DNA of 64,000 nt from Cellulomonas sp. PhB150 (lineage in GTDB: Bacteria; Actinomycetota; Actinomycetes; Actinomycetales; Cellulomonadaceae): contig NZ_RKHX01000001.1 of assembly GCF_003755175.1 (NCBI RefSeq), forward strand, positions 930,001-994,000, in the 5' to 3' direction. How positions within the stretch are numbered: position 1 is the stretch's first letter; each line of letters opens with the position of its first letter. The notes beneath the pieces were generated by a model. It saw nothing but the letters and a program-made list of their open reading frames with translations, made no database searches and was not told where the DNA came from. This document shows, piece after piece, positions 25,610 through 33,842 of this stretch. Both the position numbers and the translations under genes were made by a program.

Positions 25610-25646
25610 CCACCGGGGTCGGGACCTAGCGTCCCGGCCCCGGTGG
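25610..25646 (+). terminator. Intercistronic hairpin between binding protein and permease genes
   Basis: A 16-bp stem (25610-25625 with 25631-25646, one U-G pair) and 5-nt loop CTAGC sits 17 nt after the binding-protein stop. It probably attenuates read-through or protects the upstream mRNA, so that the binding protein exceeds the permeases. Confidence 0.65.
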
Positions 25647-25691
25647 CCAGCCCAGCCCGAGCACCACCGATCCGCCGCTCGAAGGACCTTC

Positions 25692-26702
25692 ATGACCAGC
25701 ACCCGAACCCCGGCCGCACCGGGACCCACGGCCAGCGACGAGAGAGACCGGCAGCAGCGACGTGTCGGCTTCTCGCAGAAGCTCGGGCGCTGGGACGTCA
25801 AGCTCTCCCCGTACCTGTACATCTCCCCGTTCTTCCTCCTGTTCGTCGTGGTGGGCCTGTTCCCGCTGCTGTACACAGGCGTCGTCTCGGTCCACCAGTG
25901 GGACCTGCTCAAGGGCAAGGGCGACTTCGTCGGATTCGAGAACTTCTCGACCGTGCTGCAGGCGCCGGTCTTCTGGAAGTCCGTCCGCAACACGCTGAGC
26001 ATCTTCCTGCTCAGCTCGATCCCGCAGGTGATCCTCGCGCTGGTCGTCGCCGCGCTGCTGGACGCCAACCTGCGCGCCAAGACGTTCTGGCGGATGGGTG
26101 TCCTCGTCCCCTACGTCGTGGCCCCCGTCGCCGTCTCGCTGATCTTCGGCCAGATGTTCGCCGACCAGTCCGGCATCATCAACCAGATCCTGCGCAACCT
26201 GGGCTTCGCCGGCATCGGCTGGCACTCCGAGGTGCTGCCGAGCCACATCGCGATCGCGTCGATGGTGAACTTCCGCTGGACGGGCTACAACACCCTGATC
26301 TTCCTGGCGGCCATGCAGGCCATCCCGCGTGACCTCTACGAGGCCGCGCTGATCGACGGCGCCAACCGCGTCCGCCAGTTCTTCTCCATCACCATCCCGA
26401 TGCTGCGACCGACGATCATCTTCGTGATCATCACGTCGACCATCGGTGGTCTGCAGATCTTCGACGAGCCCCGCATGTTCGACCAGTTCGGCCGCGGTGG
26501 CGCCGACCAGCAGTACCTCACGGTGACGAACTACATCTACCAGCTGGGGTGGACCAACAAGAACTTCGGCCGAGCGGCAGCCGTCGCGTGGTTGCTGTTC
26601 CTGCTCATCCTGGTCATCAGCATCGTCAACTACCTCATCACGAGACGCATCGCGTCCGAGGGCGGCGCCAAGCAGAAGAAGCGAAAGAAGGTCTCCGCAT
26701 GA
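25692..26702 (+). CDS. cebF: Sugar ABC transporter permease (MalF/CebF-like)
   Basis: A 336-residue permease with six predicted helices and a basic cytoplasmic N-terminus. The EAA loop reads YEAALIDGANRVRQFFSITIPMLRP, the site that contacts the ATPase. ATG 25692 follows GAAGGA. The stop overlaps the next permease start in ATGA. It belongs to the carbohydrate uptake transporter 1 family and forms a heterodimer with the next gene product. Confidence 0.92.
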   Translation: MTSTRTPAAPGPTASDERDRQQRRVGFSQKLGRWDVKLSPYLYISPFFLLFVVVGLFPLLYTGVVSVHQWDLLKGKGDFVGFENFSTVLQAPVFWKSVRNTLSIFLLSSIPQVILALVVAALLDANLRAKTFWRMGVLVPYVVAPVAVSLIFGQMFADQSGIINQILRNLGFAGIGWHSEVLPSHIAIASMVNFRWTGYNTLIFLAAMQAIPRDLYEAALIDGANRVRQFFSITIPMLRPTIIFVIITSTIGGLQIFDEPRMFDQFGRGGADQQYLTVTNYIYQLGWTNKNFGRAAAVAWLLFLLILVISIVNYLITRRIASEGGAKQKKRKKVSA

Positions 26703-27625
26703 GCACGCCCTCTGTCGCTGCCATCGAGCAGTTCGCGGGCAAGGGCGCAGCGCGCAGCGCGGCCCGCAGGCGCAACCGGAGCGCCGGGCTCAACGCGGGT
26801 TCTGAGCGTCGCCCCCGCTGGCTCACGTACGTCCTGCTGGGCCTGACGATCGCGATCTCGTTCTACCCGCTGTACTACGCCTTCCTCCTGGCGTCGTCGA
26901 CGGCCTCGGACATCGCGCGGCACCCGATCCCGTCGCTGATCCCGGGCAGCCACTTCTTCGAGAACGTGCAGCGCGTCCTCGAGTCGGACATCGGCTTCTG
27001 GAAGGCCGTCACCAACTCGGTGATCATCGCGGTCATCACCTCGCTCTCGGTGGTCCTGTTCTCCACGCTGGCGGGCTTCTCGTTCGCGAAGCTGCGGTTC
27101 AAGGGCCGCGGCCCGCTCCTGGTGTTCGTCATCGCGACGACGGCCGTCCCGACCCAGCTGGGTGTGGTGCCGCTGTTCCTGGTGATGAAGCAGCTCGGGT
27201 GGATCGGTCAGCTCCAGGCGGTCATCGTGCCGGGCCTGGTCACCGCGTTCGGCGTGTTCTGGATGACCCAGTACCTCGAGTCGGCACTGCCGTACGAGCT
27301 GATCGAGGCCGCCCGCGTGGACGGCGCGTCGATGTTCCGCACGTTCTGGAGCATCGCCCTGCCCGCCGCACGACCCGCCGCCACGATGCTCGGCCTGTTC
27401 ACGTTCGTCGCCTCGTGGACGAACTACTTCTGGCCGTTCATCATCCTCGGCTCCGCGAACCCGACGCTGCCCGTGGCGCTCCAGCTGCTGCAGGCGACGT
27501 TCTTCAAGGACATGTCCCTGATCATGGCCGGCGTCGTGCTGTCCGTGATCCCGCTCCTCCTGCTCTTCATCGCCGCCGGTCGCCAGCTGGTCGCCGGCAT
27601 CATGCAGGGCGCCGTCAAGGGCTGA
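26699..27625 (+). CDS. cebG: Sugar ABC transporter permease (MalG/CebG-like)
   Basis: A 308-residue permease with six predicted helices and the EAA loop IEAARVDGASMFRTFWSIALPAARP. It ends in the MalG-type tail VAGIMQGAVKG. ATG 26699 overlaps the preceding stop (ATGA), and the longer open frame upstream is in the wrong context. It pairs with the preceding permease. A hairpin follows before the regulator gene. Confidence 0.92.
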   Translation: MSTPSVAAIEQFAGKGAARSAARRRNRSAGLNAGSERRPRWLTYVLLGLTIAISFYPLYYAFLLASSTASDIARHPIPSLIPGSHFFENVQRVLESDIGFWKAVTNSVIIAVITSLSVVLFSTLAGFSFAKLRFKGRGPLLVFVIATTAVPTQLGVVPLFLVMKQLGWIGQLQAVIVPGLVTAFGVFWMTQYLESALPYELIEAARVDGASMFRTFWSIALPAARPAATMLGLFTFVASWTNYFWPFIILGSANPTLPVALQLLQATFFKDMSLIMAGVVLSVIPLLLLFIAAGRQLVAGIMQGAVKG

Positions 27626-27640
27626 TCGCTCCACCCCGGT

Positions 27641-27674
27641 CCCGGTGCGCGGTCCTCCACGGACCCGCACCGGG
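27641..27674 (+). terminator. Hairpin between importer and lacI-type regulator
   Basis: CCCGGTGC (27641-27648) pairs with GCACCGGG (27667-27674), and inside it GGTCC pairs with GGACC around a short loop. It may end or dampen the transcript before the regulator. Confidence 0.5.
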
Positions 27675-27804
27675 AGCGGTGGGCGCGTCGTCGCGCCACA
27701 CTCGCAGGACCAGATGTACTGCTCGCACCGCCGCGCGCACCGATGCGCGGGGAAGCCACAGCTTGGATCCGCTGCCCACCCGCAGCACGGAAGGGATGCC
27801 CCCG

Positions 27805-28842
27805 GTGAACACCACGTTCCGACAGGACGAGGCTCCCCCCGTCACGCCGACCCTCGAGCAGGTCGCCGAGCGCGCCGGGGTCTCGCGCTCCACCGCGTCG
27901 CGCGCCATCAACGGCGGGCTCCGCGTCTCCCCCGAGGCGCAGGCATCCGTGGAGGCCGCCGTCGCCGAGCTCGGCTACACGCCGAACCGCGCCGCCCGCT
28001 CGCTGGTCACCAAGCGCACCGACTCGATCGCGCTGGTCGTGCCCGAGCCCGACGAGCGCGTGCTGTCCGACCCGTTCTTCGCCGGAACCCTCAACGGCCT
28101 GAGCTCCTCGCTCGCCGACTCCGACATCCAGGTGGTGCTGGTCATCGCCCGCCCCGGGGAGGCCGAGCGCACGCTGCGCTACCTGCGCAACGGCCACGTC
28201 GACGGTGCGGTCGTCGTGTCGCACCACCGCGCCGACGACCTGGACAGCGCGCTGCTGAAGTCGCGCGTCCCCAACGTCTTCGTCGGCCGGCCCCTGTCCG
28301 CCGACGTCGCCGACGTCAACTACGTCGACACCGACAACGTCGCCGGCGGACGCCTCGCCACGCAGGCGCTCATCGAGCGTGGCTGCCGCCGCATCGCGAC
28401 GATCGCCGGCCCGGAGGACATGTCCGCGGGCATCGACCGCCTCGTGGGCTGGCGCTCCGCCCTGACCGACGCCCGGATGGCGACGGACGCGGTCGTGTTC
28501 GGCGACTTCACGATCGCCTCGGGTGCGGCCGCCGCGCGCGAGCTGCTGGCCCGCCACCCCGACGTCGACGGCATCTTCATCGCCTCCGACCTCATGGCCG
28601 CGGGCGCGATGGGCGTCCTCGGCGAGGCCGGCAAGGACATCCCGGGCGACATCGCGATCGTCGGCTACGACAACATCGGCGTCGCCGCGTCGACCACTCC
28701 CCCGCTGACCACCGTCGTGCAGCCCGTCGCGGCGATGGCCCGGGCGGCCGGCGTCCGCCTGCTGGCACAGCTGCAGGGGATGCCGATGCCGCTCGAGCCG
28801 CTCATCTTCGCGCCCGAGCTCGTCCGCCGCGCGTCCGCCTGA
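27805..28842 (+). CDS. cebR: LacI-family repressor (CebR-like)
   Basis: A 345-residue regulator. The helix-turn-helix is PTLEQVAERAGVSRSTASRAINGG near residues 14-37, with hinge LGYTPNRAARSLVTKRT, then a periplasmic-binding-like sensor ending in VGYDNIGVAASTTPPLTTVVQP. GTG 27805 lies 9 nt after GAAGGG; ATG 27796 is too close to it. Its place behind the importer and the two boxes upstream make it the likely CebR/CelR, relieved by cellobiose or cello-oligosaccharides. It may also act on the GH81 gene at 33.8-36.8 kb. Confidence 0.87.
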   Translation: MNTTFRQDEAPPVTPTLEQVAERAGVSRSTASRAINGGLRVSPEAQASVEAAVAELGYTPNRAARSLVTKRTDSIALVVPEPDERVLSDPFFAGTLNGLSSSLADSDIQVVLVIARPGEAERTLRYLRNGHVDGAVVVSHHRADDLDSALLKSRVPNVFVGRPLSADVADVNYVDTDNVAGGRLATQALIERGCRRIATIAGPEDMSAGIDRLVGWRSALTDARMATDAVVFGDFTIASGAAAARELLARHPDVDGIFIASDLMAAGAMGVLGEAGKDIPGDIAIVGYDNIGVAASTTPPLTTVVQPVAAMARAAGVRLLAQLQGMPMPLEPLIFAPELVRRASA

Positions 28843-28845
28843 GCC

Positions 28846-31800
28846 TCACTCCGCGGGCAGGTGCCCGAACCGGTGCCGTGTCCTGCTGATCGCCTGCTCG
28901 CGCACCACCGTGAGCAGCTCGCGCTCGGCTGAGGCGAGCACCGGCCCGTCCAGCACCGTCACCTCACCGGCCCGGCCGGCCGCGGCGGCCCGCAGCGCGT
29001 CGTCGGGCCCACCCAGCACGCGGATCCGGCCGCTCACGTCCCCACGGGCCACCCGGCCGGCGAAGACGTCGTCGGGCTCGGTCGACACGGTGACGGGGAC
29101 CCCCGCGACCTCGGCCGCGTGCAGCACCCGGTCGAGCTCACGTCCGCCGGCTCCCGGGCGGACGCGCACCACCAGGGCGGGCAGGGGCCGGTAGCGCAGC
29201 ACGTTCGCCTCGGCGCGCAGGCCGCTCGGGTCGTTCTCGGTGCCGAACACCTCCGCCCACGCCCGCTCGTCGTCCGCCGCCGCCCAGGCGAGCCAGCCCT
29301 CGTCGTCGGTCGGCACCTCCGGCGCGTCGGCCCACGTCCCGAGCTGGGCGACGTAGTGCGGACCTCCCGCCTTCGCGCCCGGCCCGACGACCGACGCCTT
29401 CCACCCGCCGAAAGGCTGGCGCTGCACGATCGCGCCGGTGATGTGGCGGTTCACGTAGGCGTTGCCGACCTCGACGCGCTCGAGCCAGTGCTCGATCTCG
29501 TGCTCGTCGAGCGAGTGGAGTCCGCCCGTGAGGCCGAAGGCGACGGCGTTCTGCCACGCGATCGCCTCGTCGAGCGTGCGGGCGCGCATCACGCCGAGCA
29601 CCGGCCCGAAGCACTCCGTGGTGTGGAACCACGAGCCCGGCCGCACACCGTGCTTGACGCCCGGCGTCCAGAGCAGCCCGCCGTCGTCGAGCTGCCGGGG
29701 CGCGACCAGCCACTCCTCGCCCTCGTCGAGGGTCGTCAGGGCCCGCAGCAGCTTCTCGCTCGGCGGCTCGACCAGCGGCCCCATGCCCGTGGCCAGGTCA
29801 GCGGCGGGTCCGACGCGCAGGGAGGAGACGGCGTCGGCGAGCTGGCGGCGCAGCCGGTCGTCGCTCCCGGTGGAGCCGACGACGACGAGCAGCGACGCGG
29901 CCGAGCACTTCTGCCCCGCGTGCCCGAAGGCCGAGCGCACCACGTCGGCCACCGCGAGGTCGACGTCGGCCGAGGGCGTGACGACCAGGGCGTTCTTGCC
30001 CGACGTCTCGGCCATGACGTCGAGGCCGGGACGCCAGCCCGCGAACGCACGCGCGGTCTCGATCGAGCCCGTGAGCAGCACGCGGGCGACGTCGGGGTGC
30101 GTGACCAGGCGTCGCCCGACGTCCCCCTCGGGGCTGAGCACGACCGTGAGCACGTCCGGAGGCAGCACGGCCGCGATCGCCGCCATCGCGACCTGCGCGC
30201 ACTGCGGCGTCGCCGGCGCCGGCTTGACCAGCACGGGGCTGCCGGCCGCGATCGCAGCGAGCACGGACCCGACCGGGATCGCGACCGGGAAGTTCCAGGG
30301 CGGCGTCACGACCGTCACCCCGTGCGGCCGGAACAGAGCGCCCGGCGTGCGCCCGTCCGCGAGGTCCTCGGCGCGGTCCGCGTAGTAGCGGGCGAAGTCG
30401 ACCGCCTCGCTGACCTCGGGGTCGGCCTCGGCCACGGTCTTGGCGGCCTCGCGCACCATGACGGCCACGAGGTCGCCGCGCGCGGCCTCGAGCGCGTCGG
30501 CGGCCCGCCGGAGGGCCTCGCTCCGGGTCCGCGGCGAGGCTGCGGCCCAGCCGGGTGCCGCGGCGACCGCGCGCGCGACGACGGCGTCGACCTCGTCCGT
30601 CGTCGTGACGCGCACCGCGCCGTCAGGCGGCTGCACGGCCCGGACGACCAGGCCGCGCGCCCACGCCCGGGCGTCCGGGACGGCGGGGTCGGTGTCGGCA
30701 GCGTTGGCGAAGGTCCGGCCCGGCGCCGGGCGCTGGTCGTCGCGGCGCGGCGTCGAGGCGACCGAGGTCCGACGGGCCACGGCGGCGACGAACGCGGACT
30801 CCTGGTCGCCCATCGCCGCGTGCTCGAGGTCGGACCGGTCGGCGTCGGCCTCCGCCGGCGCGAACAGCGCGTGCAGGAAGTTCTCCCCCGCCGCGTTCTC
30901 CTCCAGCCGCCGCACGAGGTAGGAGACCGCGACGTCGAAGTCGTCCCGCGCCACGACCGGCGTGTACAGGAGCACCTCGCCGACGTCGTCGCGGACCGCG
31001 CGAGCCTGGGCGGGGGCCATGCCCTGGAGCATCTCGACGTCCATCGCGTCGGACACCCCGCGCGCACCCGCGAGCACGTGGGCCGCGGCGACGTGGAACA
31101 GGTTGTGGCTCGCGACGCCGACCCGCAGCGCGCGGGTCCGGTCACGGTCCAGCGCGCGGTCGACGAGACGCAGGTAGGCCGCGTCGACCTCGGCCTTGGT
31201 CCCGTACGGCGCCTGCGCCCACCCGTGCAGCTCGGCCTCGACGCGCTCCATCGCGAGGTTCGCGCCCTTGACCAGCCGGACCTTGAGCGGCGCACCACCC
31301 GCCGTGCGACGCTCGTCGGCCAGCGCTGCGAGCTCGTCGTACGCCGCGAGCGCGTCGGGCAGGTAGGCCTGCAGCACGATGCCCATGGGGGCGGCACGCA
31401 GCGCCGGGTCGGTCGCGAGCTGCCGGAAGACGCGCAGCGTCAGGCCCAGGTCGCGGTACTCCTCCATGTCCAGGTTGAGGAACGTGCCGTGCTCCGCCGC
31501 GGTCGCGTAGAGCGGTGTGAGCCGCTCGGCCACGCGTGCCGCGCTGCCCTCGGTGTCCCACGTGGACAGCTGGCTCGCGACCGCCGAGACCTTGACGGAG
31601 ACGTAGTCGACGTCGGGCCGCTCGACGAGCGCGGTGAGCCGGGTCAGCCGCGCGGCCGCCTCCTGCTCCCCGAGGACGGCCTCGCCCAGGAGGTTGAGGT
31701 TGAGCCGGTAGCCCTGCGTCCGCATCCGCGCGAGGTGCGGACCGAGCCCCGGCCCGGCGTCGGCGATGAGGTGCCCGACGAGCTGGCGCAGGCGGATGCG

Positions 31801-32136
31801 CGCCGCCGGCACGACGAGGGCCGGCGCGAGCGGGGCGACGCGGGTGCCGATCGTCAGCAGGGCGCGGTCCGCGGGGCCCAGGAACGAGGCGTGACCGGCG
31901 GCCCGGCCCAGGGCGGCGAGCTCGCGCGCGGCGACGTGGAGGTCCCGCGGTCGCGCGACCCGGTCGACGAACCGGACGGCCAGCTCGAGCCCCGCGGGAT
32001 CCGCGACGAGCGCGCCCAGCCGGGCGGCGGTGCGCCGCTCCTTGGCGGGTCCGGCCGCGGTGCCCTCCGTGGTGGCGTCGAGCCACCAGTGGGCCAGCGC
32101 CAGCGCGCGCGGGACGAGGTCGTCGAGCTCGGTCAT
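28846..32136 (-). CDS. putA: Bifunctional proline dehydrogenase / glutamate-semialdehyde dehydrogenase
   Basis: A 1096-residue enzyme that oxidises proline to glutamate in two steps. The N-terminal half is the FAD-binding proline dehydrogenase barrel (YVSVKVSAVASQL, KVRLVKGANLAMERVEAE). The C-terminal half is the NAD-dependent aldehyde dehydrogenase, with AETSGKNALVV (Glu near 709) and catalytic Cys near 742 in GHAGQKCSAA. There is no N-terminal ribbon-helix-helix, so it is not a self-regulating PutA. The frame is open far upstream, but ATG 32136 has AGGAGG at ideal distance. The product glutamate can be deaminated by the divergent dehydrogenase. Confidence 0.95.
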   Translation of the reverse strand: MTELDDLVPRALALAHWWLDATTEGTAAGPAKERRTAARLGALVADPAGLELAVRFVDRVARPRDLHVAARELAALGRAAGHASFLGPADRALLTIGTRVAPLAPALVVPAARIRLRQLVGHLIADAGPGLGPHLARMRTQGYRLNLNLLGEAVLGEQEAAARLTRLTALVERPDVDYVSVKVSAVASQLSTWDTEGSAARVAERLTPLYATAAEHGTFLNLDMEEYRDLGLTLRVFRQLATDPALRAAPMGIVLQAYLPDALAAYDELAALADERRTAGGAPLKVRLVKGANLAMERVEAELHGWAQAPYGTKAEVDAAYLRLVDRALDRDRTRALRVGVASHNLFHVAAAHVLAGARGVSDAMDVEMLQGMAPAQARAVRDDVGEVLLYTPVVARDDFDVAVSYLVRRLEENAAGENFLHALFAPAEADADRSDLEHAAMGDQESAFVAAVARRTSVASTPRRDDQRPAPGRTFANAADTDPAVPDARAWARGLVVRAVQPPDGAVRVTTTDEVDAVVARAVAAAPGWAAASPRTRSEALRRAADALEAARGDLVAVMVREAAKTVAEADPEVSEAVDFARYYADRAEDLADGRTPGALFRPHGVTVVTPPWNFPVAIPVGSVLAAIAAGSPVLVKPAPATPQCAQVAMAAIAAVLPPDVLTVVLSPEGDVGRRLVTHPDVARVLLTGSIETARAFAGWRPGLDVMAETSGKNALVVTPSADVDLAVADVVRSAFGHAGQKCSAASLLVVVGSTGSDDRLRRQLADAVSSLRVGPAADLATGMGPLVEPPSEKLLRALTTLDEGEEWLVAPRQLDDGGLLWTPGVKHGVRPGSWFHTTECFGPVLGVMRARTLDEAIAWQNAVAFGLTGGLHSLDEHEIEHWLERVEVGNAYVNRHITGAIVQRQPFGGWKASVVGPGAKAGGPHYVAQLGTWADAPEVPTDDEGWLAWAAADDERAWAEVFGTENDPSGLRAEANVLRYRPLPALVVRVRPGAGGRELDRVLHAAEVAGVPVTVSTEPDDVFAGRVARGDVSGRIRVLGGPDDALRAAAAGRAGEVTVLDGPVLASAERELLTVVREQAISRTRHRFGHLPAE

Positions 32137-32447
32137 GGTCCTCCTCGGTCCGACGGCACCGGGGGTCGCCCGCGCCGTCGCGTGACTGGGCCGCGCAGGG
32201 TGCGCGCGACTCGTGACCAGTCTGGACCGGAGCGGGCCGTGGACGCGACAGGCACGCGACAGGCCCTCGTCCGGCAGGCGACAGGCACGCGTCCGGCAGG
32301 CGCGCGGCGCACCGCGGCGCGTGCCTGCCTCGTGCGCGCCGCGTCGCGGTGGCAAGGTGGAGGCGCGGCGCGGGAGCACCGCGGTCGGCGACGAGGCCGA
32401 CCACCTGTGCCGGTCACGAGCCGGCCGCACGTCCGGGAAGGACATCC
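32137..32447. promoter_or_regulatory. 311-bp divergent promoter region of putA and gdhA
   Basis: This gene-free stretch holds the 22-bp tandem repeats described separately and further partial copies of CGACAGGCACGCG beginning near 32245. I found no convincing -35/-10 pair. No small open frame looks real. Confidence 0.4.
32259..32302. repeat. Two 22-bp tandem repeats in the putA-gdhA spacer
   Basis: Two adjacent 22-bp units, 32259-32280 and 32281-32302, share ACAGGC, a variable triplet (CCT or ACG) and then CGTCCGGCAGGCG. 19 of 22 positions are identical. Two helical turns per unit suggests side-by-side binding of a regulator. Confidence 0.65.
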
Positions 32448-33734
32448 ATGCCTGACGAAGACCGCACGACGCCCGCCACCACCCCCGGCACGGCGACCGC
32501 ACCCCTCGAGACGGCGCAGGCGCAGCTCTCGTCCGCCGTCGAGATCCTCGGCTACGACGAGGGCCTGCACCAGATGCTGGCGACCCCGCGGCGCGAGATG
32601 AACGTCGCCGTCCCGCTGCGGCGCGACGACGGCTCGATCGAGCTGTTCCGCGGCTACCGGGTGCAGCACAACATCTCCCGCGGACCCGGCAAGGGCGGCC
32701 TGCGCTACTCGGCCGGCGTCGACGTCGACGAGGTCCGCGCGCTGGCGATGTGGATGACGTGGAAGTGCGCCGTCGTCGACGTCCCCTACGGCGGCGCGAA
32801 GGGCGGCGTCACGATCGACCCCGCCGACTACAGCACCACCGAGCTCGAGCGCGTGACCCGGCGGTACACGAGCGAGATCATGCCGATCATCGGCCCGGAG
32901 CGGGACATCATGGCGCCCGACATCGGCACCAACGAGCAGACCATGGCGTGGGTCATGGACACCTACTCGGTGAACATGGGCTACACGGTCACCGCCGTCA
33001 CCACCGGCAAGCCGTTGACCGTCGGCGGCTCGCTCGGCCGGGCGACCGCCACGTCACGCGGCGTCGTGCACGCCGCCGCGGCAGCCCTCGCGGAGGCCGG
33101 CGTGCGGCTCGACGAGGTGTCCGCCGCGGTGCAGGGCTTCGGCAAGGTCGGCTCGCACGCGGCACGGTTCCTGCACGAGGCCGGCACGAAGGTCGTGGCG
33201 GTCAGCGACGAGCACGGCGGCATCCAGTCGTCCGACGGGCTCGACGTCCCCGCCCTGCTCGCGCACGTCGCCGAGGGCGGGCACGTCTCGGACTTCGAGG
33301 GGGGCTCGCCGGTGAGCAACTCGGAGCTGCTGGCGCTGGACGTCGACGTGCTCGTGCCCGCGGCGGTGGAGGGAGTGCTCGACGCCGAGACCGCTGCGCG
33401 GGTCAAGGCCCGCTGGGTCGTCGAGGGCGCCAACGGGCCGACGACGACGGAGGGCGACCGCGTGCTCGCGGAGCGCGGCATCGTCGTCGTGCCCGACATC
33501 CTCGCCAACGCGGGCGGCGTGATCGTGTCCTACTTCGAGTGGGTCCAGGCCAACCAGGCCTACTGGTGGACCGAGCAGGAGATCGCCGAGCGGCTCGAGC
33601 AGCGCATGGCCGCGTCGTTCAACGCGGTCTCGACCGTCTCCCGCCGCGAGCAGATCACCATGCGCGACGCGGCGCTGATCATCGGCGTCCGCCGTGTCGC
33701 CGAGGCCCACCAGATCCGCGGGCTCTACCCCTGA
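32448..33734 (+). CDS. gdhA: Glutamate dehydrogenase (Glu/Leu/Phe/Val dehydrogenase family)
   Basis: A 428-residue enzyme that interconverts glutamate and 2-oxoglutarate plus ammonia. Substrate-binding and catalytic lysines lie in GPGKGGLRYS and PYGGAKGGV. The Rossmann motif is VQGFGKVGSHAA, and the acidic VSDEHGG at the end of the second strand favours NAD over NADP. The length and closing GLYP fit the catabolic hexameric type. ATG 32448 has GGAAGGA upstream. Divergence from putA suggests a shared proline/glutamate catabolic control. Confidence 0.92.
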   Translation: MPDEDRTTPATTPGTATAPLETAQAQLSSAVEILGYDEGLHQMLATPRREMNVAVPLRRDDGSIELFRGYRVQHNISRGPGKGGLRYSAGVDVDEVRALAMWMTWKCAVVDVPYGGAKGGVTIDPADYSTTELERVTRRYTSEIMPIIGPERDIMAPDIGTNEQTMAWVMDTYSVNMGYTVTAVTTGKPLTVGGSLGRATATSRGVVHAAAAALAEAGVRLDEVSAAVQGFGKVGSHAARFLHEAGTKVVAVSDEHGGIQSSDGLDVPALLAHVAEGGHVSDFEGGSPVSNSELLALDVDVLVPAAVEGVLDAETAARVKARWVVEGANGPTTTEGDRVLAERGIVVVPDILANAGGVIVSYFEWVQANQAYWWTEQEIAERLEQRMAASFNAVSTVSRREQITMRDAALIIGVRRVAEAHQIRGLYP

Positions 33735-33744
33735 CGAACCCCTC

Positions 33745-33788
33745 GGTCGTTGCGCACGCCCTGGCCCCCACCAGCGTGCGCAACGACC
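33745..33788. terminator. Hairpin between gdhA and the GH81 gene
   Basis: A perfect 15-bp stem (GGTCGTTGCGCACGC and its complement) with a 14-nt loop starts 10 nt after the gdhA stop. A second GC-rich stem follows up to about 33825. It separates two convergent genes. Confidence 0.7.
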
Positions 33789-33842
33789 CGGGCGGCCGGC
33801 CCGCCGCAGCGCGGGCCGGCCCGTCAGGTGGTCGCAGCGCCG

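Noticed and set aside
29119-32601. Long plus-strand open frame opposite putA (about 1160 codons)
   Set aside because: It is the antisense of a clear PutA gene. The translation is Arg/Gly/Asp/Val-rich with no domain, as expected from GC-rich third positions.
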